A DNA stretch of 64,000 nt from NCBI GenBank assembly GCA_913774355.1, contig CAJYGB010000018.1:186001-250000 (forward strand), in the 5' to 3' direction. The translations under genes were made by a program, and so were the position numbers. Below are positions 54,824 through 63,550 of this stretch, one piece after another. The notes beneath the pieces are model-generated. The model made no database searches and was not told the origin of the DNA. It saw only the letters and a list, made by a program, of their open reading frames with translations. This DNA is from an uncultured Chryseobacterium sp. GTDB lineage: Bacteria > Bacteroidota > Bacteroidia > Flavobacteriales > Weeksellaceae. Positions within the stretch are counted from its first letter, which is position 1. Each line of letters opens with the position of its first letter.

Positions 54824-55963
54824 TTATTTGGTAATATCCCTTCCGATAACCAGTCTCTGAATCTCGGAAGTTCCTTCACCTATCGTACAAAGTTTGGAAT
54901 CCCGGTAAAACTTTTCAGCAGGAAAATCTTTGGTATAACCGTAACCACCGAAAATCTGTACGGCATTGTTGGCAATTCTTACACAGGCTTCAGACGCGTA
55001 GAGTTTGGCCATTGCTCCCTCCTTTGTCATTTTCTGTTTGGCGTTCTTCAGGGTGGAAGCTCTCTGGATCAGCAATTCTGCAGCATCGATTTCCGTCGCC
55101 ATATCGGCCAGCATAAAGTTGATGGCCTGGAATTCAGAAATAGATTTTCCGAACTGGTGTCTTTCTTTTGCATATTTTAAAGCTGCTTTGTAAGCACCTC
55201 TTGCTGTTCCTAAGCTTAACGCCGCAATAGAAATTCTTCCTCCGTCAAGGATCTTCATCGCCTGTTTGAAACCTTCACCCACTTCTCCCAAACGGTGAGA
55301 GTCCGGTACGCGAACGTTGTCGAAAATAAGTTCCGCCGTTTCAGAGGCTCTCATTCCCAGCTTGTTTTCCTTTTTACCTGAACTGAATCCCGGCATTCCT
55401 TTCTCCAATACAAAAGCGGTGGAATTATTTTTAGCTCCTTTTTCTCCGGTTCTGGTCATGACTACCGCAATATCCCCCGAAATGGCGTGGGTAATAAAGT
55501 TTTTGGCACCACTGATAATCCAGTCGTCACCATCTTTTACGGCAGTCGTAGACATTCCTCCGGAATCTGAACCCGTATTGTGTTCGGTTAAGCCCCATGC
55601 ACCGATTACTTTTCCGGAAGCCAGCTGGGGAAGCCATCTGTGTCTCTGTTCTTCGTTTCCGAATTCGTAAATATGATTGGTGCAAAGTGAATTGTGTGCC
55701 GCTACAGAAAGCCCGATAGAAGGATCTACCTGAGAGATCTCATCAAGGATGGTTACATATTCGTGATACCCAAGACCGGAACCGCCATATTGTTCAGGGA
55801 TTACGATTCCCATGAACCCCATTTCTCCCAGCTCATGAAACAGATCTTTAGGGAAAGTCTGGCTTTCATCCCACTCCATAATGTTTGGTCTGATGTTCTT
55901 TTCAGCAAACTCTCTTGCCGTTTCCGCTATCATTTTGATATTGTCAATAGTCTCTGTATTCAT
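54824..55963 (-). CDS. Acyl-CoA dehydrogenase
   Basis: This FAD enzyme makes the 2,3 double bond in acyl-CoA, in fatty-acid or branched-chain amino-acid breakdown. The 379-residue protein has the standard plan: N-terminal helices, YGGSGLGYHEYVTILDEISQVDPSIGLSVAAH, GAWGLTEHNTGSDSGGM for FAD and substrate, GVHxxx-like middle beta domain, KERHQFGKSISEFQAI, and the catalytic Glu in IFGGYGYTKDFPAEKFYRDSKLCTIGEGTSEIQRLVIGR. Short-chain or isovaleryl type is possible; the exact substrate cannot be read. The ATG at 55963 follows a full promoter. A longer in-frame start at 56008 would lie upstream of it and is rejected. Confidence 0.93.
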   Translation of the reverse strand: MNTETIDNIKMIAETAREFAEKNIRPNIMEWDESQTFPKDLFHELGEMGFMGIVIPEQYGGSGLGYHEYVTILDEISQVDPSIGLSVAAHNSLCTNHIYEFGNEEQRHRWLPQLASGKVIGAWGLTEHNTGSDSGGMSTTAVKDGDDWIISGAKNFITHAISGDIAVVMTRTGEKGAKNNSTAFVLEKGMPGFSSGKKENKLGMRASETAELIFDNVRVPDSHRLGEVGEGFKQAMKILDGGRISIAALSLGTARGAYKAALKYAKERHQFGKSISEFQAINFMLADMATEIDAAELLIQRASTLKNAKQKMTKEGAMAKLYASEACVRIANNAVQIFGGYGYTKDFPAEKFYRDSKLCTIGEGTSEIQRLVIGRDITK

Positions 55964-55982
55964 ATAGATAATAGTTAATTCC

Positions 55983-56013
55983 CAAAGATAAATAAATTGC
56001 GGTAACACCCAAA
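55983..56013 (-). promoter_or_regulatory. Promoter of the acyl-CoA dehydrogenase gene
   Basis: On the minus strand TTTG (56013-56010), exactly 19 bases, then TATCTTTG (55990-55983): a full consensus promoter 20 bases before the ATG. Confidence 0.8.
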
Positions 56014-56155
56014 AAAATTATTGTATCCATAGGAATTTATTCATAAAAAACTACTATTCAATTTTTTATATTCTGACAATTAATAATTTTTTAATAAAAT
56101 TTTCCGAAATTTAAGCGAATTAATTTACTATTTTAGCCTCCCAATTTTTTTAAGT

Positions 56156-58021
56156 ATGAAAAAACTTCTCCTACCTGTTATCATGATTTCCTCCTGTCTT
56201 GCGGCCCAGGCTCCGGCAGGATACTACAACGGAACGTCCGGGCTTGCCGGCTACGCCCTAAAATCTAAACTTCACGATATTATTTCGTCAAAAAATATTA
56301 ACTGGAATTACAGCGACCTGCAGAATCTCTACAACCAGACCGATCTGGACAAGTACTACGACCATACAGCCGCCAATACGACCTATCTACTTGATATTTA
56401 TTCAGAAATACCGTCAGGTCCGGATGCGTACGAGTATACATCGGCACAGATGATCGGGAGCGCATCTGCGGAAGGGCAGGGCTGGAACCGTGAACATATG
56501 ATGCCTCAAAGTACTTTTTACAGCAATTATCCGATGTATTCCGATCTTTTTTATGTGATTCCTACGGATGCAAAAATCAATCAGCTCCGAAGCAATTATC
56601 CTTATGGAATGGTCGGTTCCACAATCTACTATACTTTCAGCAATTCTTCACGAATAGGGAATTGTGCCATTCCGGGAATTACGTATACCGGGAGAGTGTA
56701 TGAGCCCATTAATGAATTTAAGGGGGATGTCGCCAGAAGTCTGCTGTACTTTGCCGTAAGGTACGAAGGAAAATTGGGTACTTTTAATTTTAACAACGAT
56801 ACTAACCCTTCTTCCGACACCAATCCGCTGGACGGAACAGAAGAACGGTCGTATGATCCGGCTTACATCGCCATGCTGCTTCAGTGGCACCAGCAGGATC
56901 CGGTTTCTCAAAGGGAAATCGACAGGAACAATGCAGTCTATGCCATACAGAAAAACCGGAACCCTTTTATCGACAATCCTTCATGGATTAACGCCATCTG
57001 GAGTCAGACGGCTGATGCTGTGGCACCACAGGCTCCGACAAATCTGTCAGCGACTCAGAACAGTGCTTATTTTACGACCTTAAGCTGGACTCCAAGTACG
57101 AGCACGGATGTAATTGGCTATAAAATTTACCAGAACGGAACGCTTATCGGATCAACAAAAAATACAACGTTTACTGCAGATCATTTAACGCCTGCCACGG
57201 CCTATGCGTTTACAGTAAAAGCTTACGATAACGGATACCTTATTTCACCTGATAGTAATACGGTTTCTTCCACGACCCTGGCTTCAGATACTTACGCTAA
57301 AGATATTATGATTACGAAATATCTTGAAGGGACGGCGAATAACAAAGGACTGGAAATTACCAATAAAACCGGCCACCCGGTGAATCTCAATGATTACCGG
57401 TTATCCATCCAGTTGCCCAGCGGGAGCAATTATTATTACCCTGCTCCTTATGAACTGGAAGGCATATTGCAGAACAACGAATCGGCAGTGGTCCTGAATC
57501 CGGATGCGAATTTTTCATGTTATACGATCGGCCAGGCAAGATTTGTAACGGCGGCCCCACAGATGACATTTTCAGGAAGCCAATATGTGGAATTAAGATA
57601 CAAATCAACGTCGGTAGACGCTATCGGTATTCCGGGCACGAATAATTTTTCCACCTTAGGAAACGTTTCTTTATACAGAAAAACCAATGTTACCCAGCCG
57701 GTAACAACATTCAATATTTCTGAATGGAATTCTTACCCTACCGATTACTGCCAGAACCTGGGAACCCTTGTGGCAGCTGAGGTTACCTCTGTACAGCAGA
57801 ACGAATTTAAAGTTTACCCGAATCCGGTGAGCGATCATATTTTTGTGAACGGCAAAACGGAAAATATAAAATCTGCGCAGATCCTGGATTTTTCCGGAAA
57901 GCTGATCTATTCCGAAAAGGATCCTTTCAGGAACAAGAGAGAAATCCCGGTTCAGTCTCTTCCGGCAGGTTCCTATTTTTTGAATCTGGATGGAAAAGCA
58001 TATCCATTTATTAAAAAATAG
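56156..58021 (+). CDS. Secreted endonuclease I-like nuclease with FN3 and T9SS domains
   Basis: An extracellular DNase. The 621-residue protein has a signal peptide (cleaved near LAA, before QAP), an endonuclease I domain (about 20-285) with GQGWNREHMMPQSTFYSNYPMYSDLFYVIPTDAKINQLRSNYPYG, where the His and Asn of NREHMMP belong to the beta-beta-alpha metal site, an FN3 domain (about 293-375, PQAPTNLSATQN to DSNTVSSTTL), a lamin-tail-like beta domain (about 380-535, DIMITKYLEGTANNKGLEITNKTG), and a type A T9SS sorting domain (NEFKVYPNPVSDHIFVNG to the end). It probably degrades environmental DNA for nutrients. Confidence 0.9.
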   Translation: MKKLLLPVIMISSCLAAQAPAGYYNGTSGLAGYALKSKLHDIISSKNINWNYSDLQNLYNQTDLDKYYDHTAANTTYLLDIYSEIPSGPDAYEYTSAQMIGSASAEGQGWNREHMMPQSTFYSNYPMYSDLFYVIPTDAKINQLRSNYPYGMVGSTIYYTFSNSSRIGNCAIPGITYTGRVYEPINEFKGDVARSLLYFAVRYEGKLGTFNFNNDTNPSSDTNPLDGTEERSYDPAYIAMLLQWHQQDPVSQREIDRNNAVYAIQKNRNPFIDNPSWINAIWSQTADAVAPQAPTNLSATQNSAYFTTLSWTPSTSTDVIGYKIYQNGTLIGSTKNTTFTADHLTPATAYAFTVKAYDNGYLISPDSNTVSSTTLASDTYAKDIMITKYLEGTANNKGLEITNKTGHPVNLNDYRLSIQLPSGSNYYYPAPYELEGILQNNESAVVLNPDANFSCYTIGQARFVTAAPQMTFSGSQYVELRYKSTSVDAIGIPGTNNFSTLGNVSLYRKTNVTQPVTTFNISEWNSYPTDYCQNLGTLVAAEVTSVQQNEFKVYPNPVSDHIFVNGKTENIKSAQILDFSGKLIYSEKDPFRNKREIPVQSLPAGSYFLNLDGKAYPFIKK

Positions 58022-58059
58022 CTTTAGCCTTAAGATCAGTTATTTACTATAAAATCGAC

Positions 58060-58112
58060 ATAAGCAGATGTACCGATAATCATTATCTATAAGTACATCT
58101 GCTTATATTTTT
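58060..58112 (+). terminator. Long hairpin between the nuclease gene and satD
   Basis: ATAAGCAGATGTAC (58060-58073) pairs perfectly with 58093-58106, and the loop contains the smaller palindrome GATAATCATTATC. A T-rich tail follows. It may end the nuclease transcript, though its 3' arm is shared with an operator-like site. Confidence 0.7.
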
Positions 58113-58135
58113 TATTTATAAGTAATTATGCTTAT
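58089..58135 (+). promoter_or_regulatory. Two identical operator-like palindromes at the satD promoter
   Basis: ATAAGTA, four bases, TGCTTAT occurs twice, at 58089-58106 (spacer CATC) and 58118-58135 (spacer ATTA), with starts 29 bases apart. The second overlaps the -7 element. A related half-site ATAAGCA is at 58060-58066. They are plausible binding sites for the helix-turn-helix of SatD. Confidence 0.65.
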
Positions 58136-58140
58136 ATTTG
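58133..58140 (+). promoter_or_regulatory. -7 promoter element (TATATTTG) of satD
   Basis: An exact TAnnTTTG match only 5 bases before the ATG, so the mRNA would be leaderless or nearly so. Confidence 0.6.
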
Positions 58141-58144
58141 CAGA

Positions 58145-58750
58145 ATGATAGCGGTCATTACCGGAGATATTATAAATTCACAACACGCAGAAACAGAGGT
58201 TTGGATTACCAGACTTAAAAATCTTCTCGACAAGTGGGGAAGTACTCCTGAAACATGGGAAATCTACAGGGGAGATGAGTTTCAGTTCAAATGTAATATC
58301 GATGATGTGTTCTGGCGTTTCTTAGCTATAAAATCATTAATCAGAAGTCAGGAAAATTTAGATGTACGCATGGCCATTGGCATCGGTGAAGAGAATTTCT
58401 CATCGGGAAAGATTACCGAATCGAACGGAACGGCGTATGTGCACTCCGGAAGACTGCTGAATGACCTTAAAAATGACGGGCATACGGTTGCCATCAAGAC
58501 ATCCAGTGTTTCCGTAGACCGGGACCTGAACATTCTGCTTAAATGGTCATCCAAGGATTTTGACAGCTGGACAATGGCCACTGCAGAAATTATCCATGAA
58601 ATGATCATGAATAAAGACCTCACGCAGGAAGATCTTGCAAAAAAGTTTGCCATTTCACAGTCATCGGTAAGCCAGCGGCTTAAACGGGCAAATTATGAAC
58701 TGATCGCCGAAACCAATCAATATTTCAGAAAAAAAATCTCCGAACTCTAA
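58145..58750 (+). CDS. SatD-family protein with C-terminal helix-turn-helix
   Basis: The 201-residue product begins with MIAVITGDIINSQ, as SatD-family proteins do, and has YRGDEFQFKC and VRMAIGIGE, which recall nucleotide-cyclase-like folds. Its C-terminal part (about 158-190, LTQEDLAKKFAISQSSVSQRLKRANYELI) is a helix-turn-helix. SatD was named in Streptococcus mutans for a role in acid tolerance; the biochemical role is unknown. The HTH and two palindromes over its own promoter suggest autoregulation. It is 3 bases before a DUF3307 gene, a pairing common in Bacteria. Confidence 0.82.
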   Translation: MIAVITGDIINSQHAETEVWITRLKNLLDKWGSTPETWEIYRGDEFQFKCNIDDVFWRFLAIKSLIRSQENLDVRMAIGIGEENFSSGKITESNGTAYVHSGRLLNDLKNDGHTVAIKTSSVSVDRDLNILLKWSSKDFDSWTMATAEIIHEMIMNKDLTQEDLAKKFAISQSSVSQRLKRANYELIAETNQYFRKKISEL

Positions 58751-58752
58751 GC

Positions 58753-59448
58753 ATGATTTTTATTCAGCTCATATTCGCACATTTACTGGGAGATTTTATT
58801 CTTCAGCCGGATTTATGGGTTGCAGAGAAGGAAGGTAAAAAACTGAAAAGCGGCTATCTTTATATTCATGCACTGATCCATACGGTCTTAAGCTTTATCC
58901 TTTTGTGGAATACCGAGCTTTGGTGGATCGCACTGACCGTTGGAATTTCACATCTGATGATTGATGCCGCCAAATTGAGTTTTCAAACCGTTAAGAATAA
59001 AAAAGGCTGGTTTTTCTTCGATCAGGCACTGCATTTTCTGGTAATTGCCGGCGTTTCGCTCTACTGTCAGGAATTTAATTTTGAATTTTTAAGAAATAAG
59101 GAGCTCCTGAAAATAGTAGCGGGTGCTATATTCTTAACGTCACCGGCTTCCGTTTTTATCAGAATATTATTATCGTCCTGGACGCCTGTTCCGGAAACGG
59201 CGGGAAACATACAGACCGAATCTTTATCGAATGCCGGAAAATATATCGGGATTCTGGAGCGTTTACTGGTTTTCACTTTCATTATGGTCAACCATTGGGA
59301 AGGTGTAGGCTTTATGGTAGCGGCAAAATCAGTATTCAGGTTCAGTGACCTGGCACAGGCAAAGCAGAGAAAACTTACGGAATACGTGCTGATCGGAACC
59401 CTGCTGAGTTTCGGAATGGCCGTTTTAACGGGAATTTTAATTAAGTAA
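58753..59448 (+). CDS. DUF3307-family membrane protein
   Basis: The 231-residue product has about six membrane helices. FIQLIFAHLLGDFILQPDLWVAEKEGKK and GISHLMIDAAKL are the DUF3307 signature: two short motifs with His and Asp residues within membrane helices (HLLGDFILQ and HLMID), suggesting a metal or lipid-handling site. The function is unknown. It follows satD after 3 bases and so belongs to its operon; the SatD-DUF3307 pair probably forms one functional unit, with SatD as sensor or regulator. Confidence 0.85.
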   Translation: MIFIQLIFAHLLGDFILQPDLWVAEKEGKKLKSGYLYIHALIHTVLSFILLWNTELWWIALTVGISHLMIDAAKLSFQTVKNKKGWFFFDQALHFLVIAGVSLYCQEFNFEFLRNKELLKIVAGAIFLTSPASVFIRILLSSWTPVPETAGNIQTESLSNAGKYIGILERLLVFTFIMVNHWEGVGFMVAAKSVFRFSDLAQAKQRKLTEYVLIGTLLSFGMAVLTGILIK

Positions 59449-59482
59449 ATATATAAATCTAACTAAAAAGTAATTTCAGAAA

Positions 59483-60202
59483 ATGGAAAAGAAAGAAATG
59501 TTGTACGAAGGCAAAGCAAAGCAAGTGTTTGCTACCGATAATCCCAATGAAGTCGTAGTACGTTTCAAAGACGATGCTACGGCATTTAATGCTCAGAAGA
59601 GAGGATCCGTAGATCTTAAAGGAGAAATGAACAATGCGATCACCTCTCTTATTTTTGAATATTTAAATGAGAAAGGGATTAAGACTCATTTCATTAAACA
59701 ACTGGACGAAAGAGAGCAATTGGTAAAAAAAGTATCGATCATTCCTCTGGAAATGGTGGTAAGAAACTATTCTGCAGGAAGCATGGCTCAGAGGTTAGGG
59801 GTAGAAGAAGGCATCAAATCGCCGGTTACAATCTTCGATATCTGCTATAAGAAAGACGAATTGGGAGATCCGCTGATCAACGATCACCACGCTGTTTTCC
59901 TGGGAGCTGCCACTTATGAGGAACTTGATGAAATGTATGAACTGACTTCAGACATCAACGAGATCCTGATCGATCTTTTCGACAAGATGAACATTATCCT
60001 GGTTGATTTCAAAATCGAGCTTGGAAAAACGGCAGACGGCGAGATCATCCTTGCCGATGAGATTTCTCCGGATACATGCAGACTTTGGGACAAAGACACC
60101 ATGAAGAAGCTTGATAAAGACCGTTTCAGAAGAGACCTTGGTGAAGTTACCGAAGCCTATGTGGAAATCCACAACCGATTGAAAGCTGTTCTTGGCAAGT
60201 AA
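59483..60202 (+). CDS. purC: SAICAR synthase
   Basis: PurC ligates aspartate to CAIR in de novo purine synthesis. The 239-residue length matches E. coli (237). Signatures: [31 protein letters not shown], the ATP-binding [38 protein letters not shown], and [31 protein letters not shown]. All active-site residues are present. It lies 34 bases after the DUF3307 gene and 106 bases before purF. AICAR released by HisF feeds into the same pathway downstream. Confidence 0.97.
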   Translation: MEKKEMLYEGKAKQVFATDNPNEVVVRFKDDATAFNAQKRGSVDLKGEMNNAITSLIFEYLNEKGIKTHFIKQLDEREQLVKKVSIIPLEMVVRNYSAGSMAQRLGVEEGIKSPVTIFDICYKKDELGDPLINDHHAVFLGAATYEELDEMYELTSDINEILIDLFDKMNIILVDFKIELGKTADGEIILADEISPDTCRLWDKDTMKKLDKDRFRRDLGEVTEAYVEIHNRLKAVLGK

Positions 60203-60308
60203 ATAAAAGCATAGATATAACAGATGCAGGATTTTGTATTTAACATAATATTGAATTCTGCATCTAATGAATATCTGTCAACATAAAATCTAGATTAGAA
60301 AAAATAGA

Positions 60309-61808
60309 ATGAAAAGTTTAGACATTCATAAAAGTGAATATTTAAAACAATTTGAAACCCAGACGTACGGACGGAATCTGTTCAGGACACAAGAAGAGGA
60401 AAGACTGGATGCTCCCAATGAGGAGTGCGGGATCTTCGGAATGTATTCTGACGACGATCTGGATACGTTCTCGCTTTCACAGTTCGGGCTTTTCGCTTTG
60501 CAGCACAGAGGCCAGGAAGCCTGTGGTATATCTGTTTTAAAGAAAGGGAAAATCACCAACATGAAAGATGAAGGGCTGGTTTTGGATGTTTATAAAGAGA
60601 TCGCCGATCCGGAAACTTTTATGGGAAATTCTGCCATCGGGCACACGCGTTATACGACGGCAGGGGACAAAAAGAAATATAATTTCCAGCCGTTCTTTGC
60701 CAAAAACGAGTACGACCAGATTATCCTTTCCATCGCACACAACGGTAACCTGACCAACGCTAAAGAACTGAAAAACGAACTTGAAGCCGAAGGTGTTGTT
60801 TTCAGGGCGACTTCGGATTCCGAGGTTATTCTAAGGCTGATCCAAAAAAACCTTGATCTGGGTCTCCGCGGCGCCATCAAAGCCACGATGGAAAAAATCG
60901 AAGGAGCTTATTCGGTGGTAGGAATGACGAGGAATAAATTCTTTGCTTTCAGGGATTTCAACGGGATCCGTCCTTTGGTTTTGGGAGCCATTAATGAGAA
61001 TTCATACGTTGTTGCCTCCGAATCGGTAGCGCTTGATGCTGTGGGTGCCCAATACGTACGCGATATTTTACCGGGAGAGATCATTTATACCAACGAAAAT
61101 GAACCGGGAAAACTTCATTCTTACATGGTCGACGAAGCAAAAGGAAAGCAGAGAATCTGTTCTTTTGAATACATCTATTTTGCAAGACCCGATTCTTCGC
61201 TGGAAAACATTAATGTATATGAAATCCGGGAAAAATCCGGAGAAAAAATCTGGCACCAGGCTCCCGTAGAAGCGGATGTGGTAATTGGTGTTCCCGATTC
61301 GGGCGTTCCGGCTGCTATCGGTTTCTCAAAAGCTTCGGGAATTCCTTTCCGTCCTGTTCTGATCAAGAACCGGTATATCGGAAGAAGCTTTATTGTCCCG
61401 ACTCAGGAAATGAGAGAACGGGTAGTGAACCTGAAACTGAATCCGATTATTTCAGAGATAAAAGATAAAAGGGTGGTGATCATCGACGATTCCATCGTAA
61501 GAGGTACGACTTCCAAAAGGCTGGTGAAGATTTTAAAAGATGCAGGCGTAAAAGAAATTCATTTCAGAAGCGTTTCCCCGCCGATTATTGCACCATGTTA
61601 TTTAGGAATAGATACGCCTTCCAAGGATGATCTTATATCAGCGAACATGTCTACGGAACAGCTGAGAGATTATTTGGGTGTAGATTCCCTTGAATTCTTA
61701 AGCGTGGAAAACCTGAAAGACATTTTAGGTTCAGCCAACCACTGCTTCGGATGCTTTACCGAGCAATATCCTGTAGAAAAAGGAGAAGAAGTGGAATTAT
61801 TTAATTAA
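60309..61808 (+). CDS. purF: Amidophosphoribosyltransferase
   Basis: PurF makes phosphoribosylamine from PRPP and glutamine, the first purine step. The 499-residue protein has the Ntn-hydrolase glutaminase with nucleophile Cys at residue 40 in EECGIFGMYS, exposed after removal of an unusually long 39-residue propeptide (11 in B. subtilis), and the phosphoribosyltransferase domain with VVIIDDSIVRGTTSKR. Cysteines in RICSFEYIYF, PCYLGID and HCFGCF match the 4Fe-4S ligands of the B. subtilis enzyme, so the iron-sulfur form is likely. It lies 106 bases after purC on the same strand. Confidence 0.96.
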   Translation: MKSLDIHKSEYLKQFETQTYGRNLFRTQEEERLDAPNEECGIFGMYSDDDLDTFSLSQFGLFALQHRGQEACGISVLKKGKITNMKDEGLVLDVYKEIADPETFMGNSAIGHTRYTTAGDKKKYNFQPFFAKNEYDQIILSIAHNGNLTNAKELKNELEAEGVVFRATSDSEVILRLIQKNLDLGLRGAIKATMEKIEGAYSVVGMTRNKFFAFRDFNGIRPLVLGAINENSYVVASESVALDAVGAQYVRDILPGEIIYTNENEPGKLHSYMVDEAKGKQRICSFEYIYFARPDSSLENINVYEIREKSGEKIWHQAPVEADVVIGVPDSGVPAAIGFSKASGIPFRPVLIKNRYIGRSFIVPTQEMRERVVNLKLNPIISEIKDKRVVIIDDSIVRGTTSKRLVKILKDAGVKEIHFRSVSPPIIAPCYLGIDTPSKDDLISANMSTEQLRDYLGVDSLEFLSVENLKDILGSANHCFGCFTEQYPVEKGEEVELFN

Positions 61809-61830
61809 AATTTTTAGCTTAAATAAAACA

Positions 61831-61862
61831 AAACCCGGATTCCATCGAAATCCGGGTTTTTT
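61831..61862. terminator. Bidirectional terminator after purF
   Basis: AAACCCGGATT (61831-61841) pairs with AATCCGGGTTT (61849-61859) around a 7-base loop. It separates purF from the convergent barrel gene. Confidence 0.85.
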
Positions 61863-61878
61863 ATTCTATAAAATCAGA

Positions 61879-62457
61879 TTAAAACGTATAAGCAACCCCA
61901 ACTTGAAAAAGGCTGTTTCTTATGGCATCACCCTGGCTGTTTTCTATGGTATTGGTAAGTCCGGCAACATACCGTACCGTAACACCGAATCCCTGTTCAA
62001 AATAGTATCCGGCACCTAATCCGAGACCGAAGTCGAACCCTTTATACACTCTCGTCGCATCCATAGATCGGGTGTCGTTTTTGACTCTTTTATCTATTGC
62101 AAAACTGAACTGCGGACCAACTTCAAGAAATACTGCAGGATAAATATTGTACTGAACCATTACAGGAACTGAAATATAATCCAGATTCAGTCTTATGCCG
62201 GGATTGTCTTTGTTTTTTGCACCCATTCCGCTGTACAAAACTTCCGGCTGCAGGCTGAAATTGCCAGCTACCGGAATATTGGCAAATACGCCTCCGTAAA
62301 TTCCCGCTTTTGCTTTGGCATCGTCCGAACTGATGGTCGCTACGTTAAGCCCTGCTTTCAATCCAAATCTCACCGGTGAAGCGGAAGAAGCTGCTTGTTC
62401 CTGAGCAAAAGATAAAGTTCCTGCAGACATGGCCAATCCAAGAAAAAGTTTTTTCAT
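61879..62457 (-). CDS. Outer-membrane beta-barrel protein (PorT-like family), first of three
   Basis: The 192-residue product has a signal peptide (MKKLFLGLAMSAGTLSFA, then QEQ) and a small barrel of the OMP_b-brl_2 type: VRFGLKAGLNVATIS, GIYGGVFANIPVAGNFSLQPEVLYSGMGA, LDYISVPVMVQYNI, FLEVGPQFSFAID, DFGLGLGAGYYF and a C-terminal VGVAYTF ending in Phe, which is the signal for barrel assembly. Eight strands are likely. It closely resembles the two genes upstream. Function is unknown; such proteins may be adhesins or small pores. Confidence 0.85.
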   Translation of the reverse strand: MKKLFLGLAMSAGTLSFAQEQAASSASPVRFGLKAGLNVATISSDDAKAKAGIYGGVFANIPVAGNFSLQPEVLYSGMGAKNKDNPGIRLNLDYISVPVMVQYNIYPAVFLEVGPQFSFAIDKRVKNDTRSMDATRVYKGFDFGLGLGAGYYFEQGFGVTVRYVAGLTNTIENSQGDAIRNSLFQVGVAYTF

Positions 62458-62522
62458 CGTTATTATTTTAAAGTTTATATAAATCCTGCAATTTAATGAA
62501 AATAGGCTGTCATCACATACAA

Positions 62523-62553
62523 AAGGTCAGGCTTCATTATGAAACCTGACCTT
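62523..62553 (-). terminator. Terminator-like hairpin between barrel genes
   Basis: AAGGTCAGG (62523-62531) pairs with CCTGACCTT (62545-62553), with an inner TTCATTATGAA palindrome. It lies 22 bases past the stop of the second barrel gene. Confidence 0.72.
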
Positions 62554-62574
62554 CCTATTGAAATTAAAATTTGT

Positions 62575-63297
62575 TTAGAATTTGTAATTCAGACCCAACT
62601 GAAATACCCTGTTGGTATTAACATTCTTCTGCGAGTCGGTAGCAGCATTGGAATTATCATAGATATGCGTTAAACTGTTTACATATCTTGCGTTGATCCC
62701 TAAATTAGGGGTAAAATAGTATCCCAGACCTACCCCGAAACCTAAATTGAATTTTTTGATATCATCTTTATCAATACTTTCTGATGCAGATACGGTTTGT
62801 GTACTCGTTGTTCCGGATGTGGTAGTGGAAATTGTGCGTTCCCCTTTATTTTTTCCGTCAACAAAATAACTGACTTCCGGTCCGGCTTCTACGTAAAAGT
62901 TATCTGCCGGCTTCATCTGCAGCATTACCGGAACCGAGATATAATTCAGCGTCGTGCTGTAATCCTGTTTTGTTCTTACCGTGGTACTTCCGCTGGTAAC
63001 TTCAGTATCCGAGAGTACACTTTTTGCACCCATCTGGTTATACAATACTTCCGGCTGTAAAGCAAATTTTTCTGTTAAAGGAATATTTACGAAAACCCCT
63101 GCATTAAATCCGATTTTTTGATTTTTAGCTGTAAGTTGCTGTTCACTGAACTGCGCCGCTGTAGCAGCACCCTTAATACCGAATCTTACAGGTTCTTTCA
63201 CCTTCATTGGAGGAACGGGAGCCGGTGCCGGTTTTACTTCCTGTGCAAATGCCATAGACGCAGCAGCTACTGCCATTCCTAAAAATAACTTCTTCAT
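62575..63297 (-). CDS. Outer-membrane beta-barrel protein (PorT-like family), second of three
   Basis: The 240-residue product has a signal peptide (MKKLFLGMAVAAASMAFA, then QEV), a Pro-rich stretch (about 22-35, PAPAPVPPMKV), and the OMP_b-brl_2 barrel: VRFGIKGAATAAQFSEQ, VFVNIPLTEKFALQPEVLYNQMGA, LNYISVPVMLQMKPADNFYVEAGPEVSYFVDG, FNLGFGVGLGYYFTPNLGINARYV, and the final LGLNYKF. It has longer loops than the first gene product, with Thr/Ser-rich repeats (TISTTTSGTTSTQTVSAS). It is transcribed alone, given hairpins on both sides. Confidence 0.85.
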   Translation of the reverse strand: MKKLFLGMAVAAASMAFAQEVKPAPAPVPPMKVKEPVRFGIKGAATAAQFSEQQLTAKNQKIGFNAGVFVNIPLTEKFALQPEVLYNQMGAKSVLSDTEVTSGSTTVRTKQDYSTTLNYISVPVMLQMKPADNFYVEAGPEVSYFVDGKNKGERTISTTTSGTTSTQTVSASESIDKDDIKKFNLGFGVGLGYYFTPNLGINARYVNSLTHIYDNSNAATDSQKNVNTNRVFQLGLNYKF

Positions 63298-63328
63298 AAT
63301 TTTTTCATTTAAATTTTACTGTTGTTGA

Positions 63329-63352
63329 ATGCCTGATAATTCAAACAGGCAT
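63329..63352. other. Short hairpin upstream of the second barrel gene
   Basis: ATGCCTG (63329-63335) pairs with CAGGCAT (63346-63352). Its location in the leader of the second barrel gene suggests an mRNA structure, but no function is known. Confidence 0.4.
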
Positions 63353-63481
63353 GAATTATTTTACAAAATGCTTGCCATTAAAGCTCGCAATGAAAATATA
63401 TTGGAATAGAATTCAGATAATCCACAATTACTTATATGCTAAGCATGGGATATAATAAATAAAGAAATAGGGAATAAAAGT

Positions 63482-63514
63482 AAAGCTCAGCTTCAAATAA
63501 TGAAGCTGAGCTTT
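63482..63514 (-). terminator. Rho-independent terminator after the third barrel gene
   Basis: AAAGCTCAGCTTC (63482-63494) pairs perfectly with GAAGCTGAGCTTT (63502-63514) around a 7-base loop. It lies just past the stop of the third barrel gene. Confidence 0.85.
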
Positions 63515-63550
63515 TATTGAAATCAAAATTGTTTTCTAATTTTCAGCTTC

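Noticed and set aside
59449..59482. A purine riboswitch ahead of purC
   Set aside because: The gap to the preceding gene is only 34 bases and holds no aptamer-like structure.
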